NCBI GenBank assembly: GCA_036268995.1
Contig: DATATB010000087.1
Coordinates: 62,001 to 126,000, forward strand
Direction of reading: 5' to 3'
Length of the DNA: 64,000 bases
Source of the DNA: DATATB01 sp036268995
Lineage (GTDB): Bacteria; Planctomycetota; Planctomycetia; Pirellulales; PNKZ01
Part shown: positions 59,301 to 64,000 of the stretch, piece after piece
Layout: every line of letters starts with the position of its first letter
Position numbering within the stretch: position 1 is the first letter of the stretch
Made by a program: the position numbers and the translations under genes
The notes under the pieces: model-generated
Databases searched by the model: none
What the model saw: only the letters and a program-made list of their open reading frames with translations
What the model was told of the DNA's origin: nothing

Positions 59301-61439
59301 GCGGGCGATATAGGCCTCGTATTCCTCCGCGTCTTTGGCGTTGCGGGCTTGGACTTCTGCCCGCTTGGCTTGCGCTGCGGCCAGCAGGGCCCTTTCGGCC
59401 GATGCCTTTTCCAGCGTTTGCGCTTCCCGGGCCAGAAGCTCGGCCTCGCGCGCTTTGTCGCGGTCGTCGCTAGCCTGCTGCTTGGCCGCCAGCGCCGTGT
59501 GTTCGGCCGCCAGCGCCTTGTCGCGCTCGTCGCTGGCCTGCTGCTCGGCCACGAGCGCCTGTTCGCGCTCGGCCCGAATTCGGATGAACGAAAACGTGCC
59601 GCCCGCGATCACGATCAAAGCCATGGCCATGGCCATGCGCTTGGCGTTGCGCAATCGCTGCTGCCGGGCATCGCGCTCTTTCAGGGCGCGCTTGATCTCG
59701 ACCCGCAAGGCGACGTACTCGGCGTCCTCGCCTTCGGACACCATCGAGGCCGCCAGATCCAAGTCGCCCTTGGCCGTGGCCCGGCGGCCATAAGCCAGTT
59801 TCGCACGTACCAGGCCGATGCGCGCTTGTTCGTTGCCGCTCCACAGGGCGACGGCTTCTTCGAAGGCGAAGATCACGCGCGAAAAAATTTGGTAGTCGTC
59901 TTTGGCTTCGGCCTCGATCAGGTCCTGCTCGGCCCGGTTCGAAAGCACGATGCTTTCCGAGTGCGATTGGTACTTGCGAATGGCGGCTTGGAAGTCGCGG
60001 ACGCTCTGGTAACGTCCGGCCGGATCGGTGGCCATGGCCCGCAGTGCAATCGACAGCAGCTCGCCGGTTTGCGTCGTGCGCTGAATTTTGTTCTGGGCCG
60101 CGGCCAGCAAGCATTCCATCACCGTGCGGCCGGTGTGGGGCGCCTTGCCGGTAAGCACCTCGTACAGGGCCGAGCCCAACAGGTAAATGTCGCTCGCCGG
60201 ACCGATCTTATCGATCGGCCCGGTGGCCATTTCCGGTGCCATGTAAGCCGGCGTGCCGCCCATCGCGCTGCTGGGCGAAAGCAGGCTCAGCTTGCGAAAG
60301 TCGCTGGTCGGCAGGGCCAGGCCCCAGTCCATGACCAGCACTTCGCCGAAGTCGCCGAGCATCACGTTTTCGGGCTTGATATCGCGATGCACCAGCCCGC
60401 GCGAATGGGCAAACGCGATGGCGTCGGCCACTTTCATCAGGATTTCGATGTTCTCGGGCAGCGACTTGGCCGGCAGCACTTTTTCCCAAGGCGTGCCCTG
60501 CACGCGCTTCATCGAATAGAACAGGGCGCCGGCTTCGTTGCTGCCCAGGTCGTAGACCGAGACAATGTTCGGGTGGTCCAAGTCGCCAGTGACGACGGCC
60601 TCGGAAAGGAATTTTTCGCGATGGCCGGCGTCGGCAGCCGCGTTGCCCTTGAGCATCTTGAGCGCGACGGTGCGATCGATCGAAGTTTGCCGGGCTTCGT
60701 AGACGACGCCCATGCCGCCTTCGCCAATGACCTCGAGCAACTCGTAGTCCGGACCGCTCGAGGGCTGGGCCGTGTCGGCTTTGAACGCGCGCGTCTTGAT
60801 GACCAGCTTCGAGGACGAGGTGCCGCTGCCGGGGTCGGGCGCCTTGAGCGTTTGGCGCGGCGTGACTGCCGGATCGAACTTTTCATGCCACATCGCCGTC
60901 AGCGAATTCGTGATTTGATCGTCGAAGTTTTGGGTCTTCGCGATTTCGCCCGGCGGCTGCGAGGGGACTTGCACGAGCGACGGAAAAATACCCGTCGCAT
61001 CCGTGTCGCGCTCGTCCAGCGCAAAAGTCTGCATCAGCGAGGCCGGCGGCAGTGGCTCGCCCGCAGGGGGCATTTCGCCGATTGACGGCACTTCGGCCAT
61101 CGGCGGCACATCAATCAGCGGCAATCCACCGGCTGGCAGCATAACCGTGGCTGAGGGATTCGCTGCCCCATGATCGGTTGCCTCCGCCAGGGGTGAACCG
61201 TCCAGCGCCCGAGCGGGCTGCGGCTCGGCGTCTCGCTGCAGGCGCAGGGCATAAGCCGCCAGGCTCGCGCGGATCACGGCCGGCGCTTCCTCTTCCGGCT
61301 CGGCTTCATATGCCTGGCCAACGGCCGCCCAAGCGGCCGGATCGAGGGCGTGCTGCGAAAGCGGCGCGCGGCAGTTCGGGCAACGCCCTTCGGCATCGGG
61401 ACTCACTAATTCGCAGCGGCAGTAAGGACAGACCGACAT
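56352..61439 (-). CDS. Zinc-ribbon / Ser/Thr kinase / WD40 fusion protein
   Basis: A 1695-residue protein: zinc ribbon (CPYC and CPNC, residues 4-24), an acidic linker, a kinase domain (about 232-490, with GEGGMGVVYEA and HRDIKPEN; the DFG is DWG), one membrane helix (about 602-620), a coiled coil (to about 710) and 17 or so WD40 repeats (about 740-1690, for example GSWDGKARVWD). The repeats probably lie outside the cytoplasm and bind proteins. Such architecture is abundant in planctomycetes. Start is ATG 61439; ATG-like 61481 would overlap the upstream gene. Confidence 0.9.
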   Translation of the reverse strand: MSVCPYCRCELVSPDAEGRCPNCRAPLSQHALDPAAWAAVGQAYEAEPEEEAPAVIRASLAAYALRLQRDAEPQPARALDGSPLAEATDHGAANPSATVMLPAGGLPLIDVPPMAEVPSIGEMPPAGEPLPPASLMQTFALDERDTDATGIFPSLVQVPSQPPGEIAKTQNFDDQITNSLTAMWHEKFDPAVTPRQTLKAPDPGSGTSSSKLVIKTRAFKADTAQPSSGPDYELLEVIGEGGMGVVYEARQTSIDRTVALKMLKGNAAADAGHREKFLSEAVVTGDLDHPNIVSVYDLGSNEAGALFYSMKRVQGTPWEKVLPAKSLPENIEILMKVADAIAFAHSRGLVHRDIKPENVMLGDFGEVLVMDWGLALPTSDFRKLSLLSPSSAMGGTPAYMAPEMATGPIDKIGPASDIYLLGSALYEVLTGKAPHTGRTVMECLLAAAQNKIQRTTQTGELLSIALRAMATDPAGRYQSVRDFQAAIRKYQSHSESIVLSNRAEQDLIEAEAKDDYQIFSRVIFAFEEAVALWSGNEQARIGLVRAKLAYGRRATAKGDLDLAASMVSEGEDAEYVALRVEIKRALKERDARQQRLRNAKRMAMAMALIVIAGGTFSFIRIRAEREQALVAEQQASDERDKALAAEHTALAAKQQASDDRDKAREAELLAREAQTLEKASAERALLAAAQAKRAEVQARNAKDAEEYEAYIARIGLAAARIEENAFDSAIQLLDQCDPKFRQWEWGRLVYLCDQKVRTFEVGKPVNSVAWMPDGKRFVSGSWDGKARVWDAETRRATLTIPTDANYVHAVAVSPDGKLIATGTSLKTGYLRLWDSQTGALLKTLTGHTDSVLSVTFSRDGRRLLTGSYDKTARLWDIGTGETIRTFAGHTWWVWSANFSSDERRMVTASQDGTAIVWDVASGQTKQRFAGHSGPVYTAAFSPGNDLVATGGYDKQICVFDPQHLPAVDYAKMMAGEQVEQPKFRVLAGHTAAVRCVQFSADGKLLLSGSHDNTLRLWNPVGGQMLKTLRGHGGWVRSCAFGPDGHEVLSGSHDNKAKIWNMEGYEEIRVARARSFEGHADAVLSASFSPDGREILTASRDRTARIWDLSLGRELRKFQEGHEYLASTAVFSADGKWVYTAGGDNLVNVWDVTAGTELRRFKRTGRNGALALSADDRWLLTGGDEKSATLWNTASGERACVLKPHMGEVTATAISPDAKILFTGDSIGHGMLWKADGTALKPLVGHTGPIVAAYFSPDGSRVLTASSDNTVAQWDVATGKELPERSLKHPNSVTSLACSGDGRLALTSCEDGVARLWDLTTAKLLSTLTSGDNATSSVAISRDGRLGAAASIKERSVRVWDLTTGRELRREGPGTAGAPLLPSEVGSVWSLVFSPAGESLMTVAGSGARLWSVVTGGELMTFTPNGAVASASFAPDGKRIVTASWDGSARVWDAVNGYALLKIRKAHEGYVNSAVFSPDGRKLLTSGDDALVKLWDAQNGKLLLTFTGHKSRVQAAVFSPDGKLVASGSDDKTARIWDARNGKSLHVLGGHQWAVTSVVFSRAATRLVSGSEDKTAAVWDVEQGVKLLSLEGHTASITSVAISPDGRRVLSGSQDYTVKLWDISREPTGRQAALQAKEIMTLKAHSQQVTCVSFSPDGLSVLSGSRDGTAILWLAVDWKADRKARVSDVLPLVQSN

Positions 61440-61443
61440 GGAG

Positions 61444-64000
61444 CTACGCGGGTTCCTGGGATCGATTATCTGAACGGGCAAAAGGCATCCACAACGGCAA
61501 GTGCCGCCGGACGCGGCGAGACCAACGGGCCGCGCGGTCGAGCCGCTGGCCGTTCAGATGCCCCAGCGTCCGGTCGGCCAATTGTGCCCGCTCGTCTTCG
61601 GTGTGCTGGTTGCCGGCCGGTCGCAAGACCACGAGGCCGGCCAGCGCGGCCACGCCGACCGTCGCGGCCGACGAACTCCAACGGCCGGCCGACTCGGCGT
61701 GACGATCGTGGACTGCAACGCGCCGGCCGCGCGAAGCGATCGCGGCAGCCGGCGCCGGACTCTGCAAACTGGCCGCCAAGGCCCGGTCGGCGAACTCGGC
61801 AGCCGTCGCGTCACGGTTCTCAATTTTGGCGGCTGGCAGCGCTTGGCTGATGAGAATCCTGGTGGGCGCTGCCTCGAACATGGCCGTGGGTGGACGATCT
61901 TCGGTCCCCTCGAACTTGTCGTCGGGATCGACCGGCCGGCCTTGTCGCAAATACACGTCGATCAGCATCCGCGGCTGGCGCCCAGGCTCGTCGACGAAAA
62001 TCTGGTAGTGGCCGTCGGGCAGCCGCTTGAACAGCGCCGGTAAATCATCGGTCACGTTCTCGGGCAACTGAAACGGCACGGGCGCGCCGCCACCGGGCGG
62101 CACCAGGTTCATCGTCACAACGCGCTCTTCGCCGGGCGCTTGCTTCGGCCTGGGTTGCACGACTTCGATCCAACCGTCCACCGAAACAACCTCGACGACC
62201 TGCGCCGGCCGCTCCTCGATTCGCACGATGATGATGATCGGCGCCTGGACAGGAACTGTCAGGCCTTGGTAGGCCAAGAACAGGCCGGTGCCCGAGATGG
62301 TCGCCGTCGCCGTTGCTATCGTTTTGCCGGCGAACGAAATATTCGGATCGCCGCTGACGGTGACGGTCATCGGAATCGGCGCGGCGCCGTTGGCGAGGTT
62401 TGGATTCACCAGGTAATGATGCGCAGCCGTGATCGCTCCGCCGGCGACGTCCAGCAGCGTGGTGGTGCTGCCGTCATGCCAATCGATCGTGACGGTGAGA
62501 TCGGTATCGCCCGGCCGGCCGACGGGGGCAGTGATGGTCGCAATGCCGTCGGAATTGATTTGCGGGATCACGATCGTGCCGATCGCCGGCGGGGCCTCGG
62601 TTACCGAGCCGGTGCCGCTTTGGACCAGTACGTTGGAGCCGATCGCCACTTGCCCGGCGGCATTGCCGATGATCTGGCCCGACCCGCTGACTTGAATGTC
62701 GGGAGTCCAAAACGCTGGGGCGATTCCCTGGTTGACGGCGTCCTCGATGTTCAAGTTTCCAGCGGTGGAGAGCGTGATGCTGCCATTGCCGCCCGAGGTC
62801 ACGACGCGGCCGACGGTCGTCAGACTGCCGGTGCCGCCGGAGGTGAGCATGATATTGCCGCCGGTCGTGTTCAGCACATTTCCCGTGACCTGCATCGGCC
62901 CCGCCGTGCTGACATTGATCGTCGCCGGCACGCCGCCGGACAATTGAATGCCTTGCGTGGTGCCAACCGTGCCGATGGTGAGCAGTCCGGTCCCGACGTT
63001 AACCGCCTGGATGTCATTGCGCGTGCTATTGCTGGCGGCCAACGTGCCCACAGAGGTCACGATGGGAGCCGTGACGGTGCCAATGCCGGTGGCAGCCGAC
63101 AGTGCCGCCCCGCCGGCCGTGATATTGACTGAGTTGGGCAAGCCGACGACGACGGCGATCGATTGAGTGGCCGACGTTACGCTGACCGTCGAGCCGGTCG
63201 TAATGCTGCTGACCAGTACGCCGCTGGCGGCGTTGAGAGCGATCGCGCCGCTGGAACTTTTCAGAAGGCTGCTGGAGGCCATCGTGATCGAACTGCCCGC
63301 GGCAGTAACGTTGATATCGCCGGCCGTGCTGGTGACGGGCACGGCGCCGGCCAGGATCACGGCGCCGTCGGCGGTGAGGTTGACCGCGGAACCGGCGCCC
63401 GAGACGCCCTGATCCAAGACCAGGGCCGCTGCGGTGCCATCGGCCGATAGTGTAATGCCGCCGGAGCCCGCCGTGGAAACGGCGGCGGGAGCGGTGGTTA
63501 ACCCGGGCAACCCCACGGTCATCGTGCCGGCCGAAGTGATCACGATGTTGCCACCGACGCCTTGAAGCGCGCTAAGCAGTGTCGTCGGCTGCAACGAAGC
63601 GATATCGATATCGCCGATTTGTGCATTCTGGACCGTAATGCTGCCGACGCTCACCTGGAGCGGGTCGCCGGATCCGATGCCGTTGTCCGCGGAAATGTTC
63701 AACCCACCGGCACTTGTGATATTCGTCGAAGCGTGTCCGCTGGCGGCCACCTGGCCTGTCTGCGAACTCAGGTTGACGGCCGTGAACGCCGCGCTGGTCG
63801 TTTGCAATGCCGCCACGAAGATGCTGCCGGTCGCGGCAAGCGAAAGCGGATCGGAGCCCGCATCGACCAGCGTGCCGGCGGCCATATTGATGGCGCCGCC
63901 GGAATTCACCGTCACACCGCCGGCGGTCGATTGAATCGATTGCTGGAGCGTGACGTCCCCGGTGGTGGTCGCCAGATCCACCGCGCCGCCGGTGCTGATG
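61444..64000 (-). CDS. Large repeat-rich surface protein, N-terminally truncated by window
   Basis: At least 845 residues are visible; the frame runs off the right edge, so the start is not in the window. About 500 residues are Gly/Ser/Thr/Val-rich adhesin-like repeats (SAGTMTVGLPGL, TSTAGDINVTAAGSS). Next come a PKD-like domain (TVTIDWHDGSTTTLLDVAGG), then a linker and one hydrophobic segment (SSSAATVGVAALAGLVVLRP) near residue 785. An adhesin or autotransporter-like surface protein is likely. It precedes the WD40-kinase, with 4 bases between. Confidence 0.78.
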   Translation of the reverse strand, partial: ISTGGAVDLATTTGDVTLQQSIQSTAGGVTVNSGGAINMAAGTLVDAGSDPLSLAATGSIFVAALQTTSAAFTAVNLSSQTGQVAASGHASTNITSAGGLNISADNGIGSGDPLQVSVGSITVQNAQIGDIDIASLQPTTLLSALQGVGGNIVITSAGTMTVGLPGLTTAPAAVSTAGSGGITLSADGTAAALVLDQGVSGAGSAVNLTADGAVILAGAVPVTSTAGDINVTAAGSSITMASSSLLKSSSGAIALNAASGVLVSSITTGSTVSVTSATQSIAVVVGLPNSVNITAGGAALSAATGIGTVTAPIVTSVGTLAASNSTRNDIQAVNVGTGLLTIGTVGTTQGIQLSGGVPATINVSTAGPMQVTGNVLNTTGGNIMLTSGGTGSLTTVGRVVTSGGNGSITLSTAGNLNIEDAVNQGIAPAFWTPDIQVSGSGQIIGNAAGQVAIGSNVLVQSGTGSVTEAPPAIGTIVIPQINSDGIATITAPVGRPGDTDLTVTIDWHDGSTTTLLDVAGGAITAAHHYLVNPNLANGAAPIPMTVTVSGDPNISFAGKTIATATATISGTGLFLAYQGLTVPVQAPIIIIVRIEERPAQVVEVVSVDGWIEVVQPRPKQAPGEERVVTMNLVPPGGGAPVPFQLPENVTDDLPALFKRLPDGHYQIFVDEPGRQPRMLIDVYLRQGRPVDPDDKFEGTEDRPPTAMFEAAPTRILISQALPAAKIENRDATAAEFADRALAASLQSPAPAAAIASRGRRVAVHDRHAESAGRWSSSAATVGVAALAGLVVLRPAGNQHTEDERAQLADRTLGHLNGQRLDRAARWSRRVRRHLPLWMPFARSDNRSQEPA

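Overview
The window is high-GC bacterial DNA with features typical of Planctomycetota, probably a Pirellulales-like member (inference from gene content, no search run). Indicators are a DUF1571 protein, three tandem Cys-rich secreted barrel-like paralogues, EF-hand and leucine-rich-repeat secreted proteins, a zinc-ribbon/kinase/WD40 giant protein, and many short palindromic intergenic repeats. No rRNA, tRNA or CRISPR array was recognised.

Layout. 1-4.6 kb: secreted EF-hand protein, LRR lipoprotein, HD-GYP protein, a hypothetical gene and a DUF151 nuclease-like gene. 4.8-12.7 kb: DUF1571 protein, a coupled secreted protein, an unusual oxidoreductase, a sulfur-transfer pair (rhodanese plus SufE) and a multi-TM glycosyltransferase. 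12.7-17.3 kb: three tandem paralogous exported proteins. 17.7-23.7 kb: nusA-infB-rbfA followed by an HhH-like gene with a basic tail. 24.1-31.1 kb: a fatty-acid block (rpmF, fabD, fabG, acpP, fabF), a secreted protein, and a ketosynthase-like protein without its catalytic Cys. 31.2-34.8 kb: an accessory island with a retron-like reverse transcriptase, a structured upstream RNA and an IS1182-type insertion sequence. 34.8-48.7 kb: alaS, HtrA-like protease, recA, thpR, cstA, efpL, two small genes, proC, a TolC-like lipoprotein, a MazG-type pyrophosphatase and a degenerate receiver protein. 48.9-64 kb: larC, a membrane protein, a YyaL-type thioredoxin-domain protein, panB, a secreted protein, DUF4404, two Ser/Thr kinases and a surface protein running off the right edge.

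Most notable is the region 31.3-32.9 kb. On the minus strand a candidate retron ncRNA (32702-32860) lies just upstream of a 443-residue RT. It has a perfect 10-bp end-closing inverted repeat (a1/a2-like), a G directly after a1, two small hairpins and a 15-bp two-part msd-like hairpin, and is preceded by a TTGACA promoter. The RT has YADD but altered versions of both retron hallmark motifs and a roughly 150-residue N-terminal extension. The cassette is bracketed by two oppositely oriented copies of a 27-bp-arm palindromic repeat; the IS has inserted into the upstream copy.

Other points of interest are palindromic repeats placed inside a coding sequence and supplying stop codons, a palindrome around the -10 box of the acpP-fabF promoter, and a possible AUC start codon on the glycosyltransferase gene.
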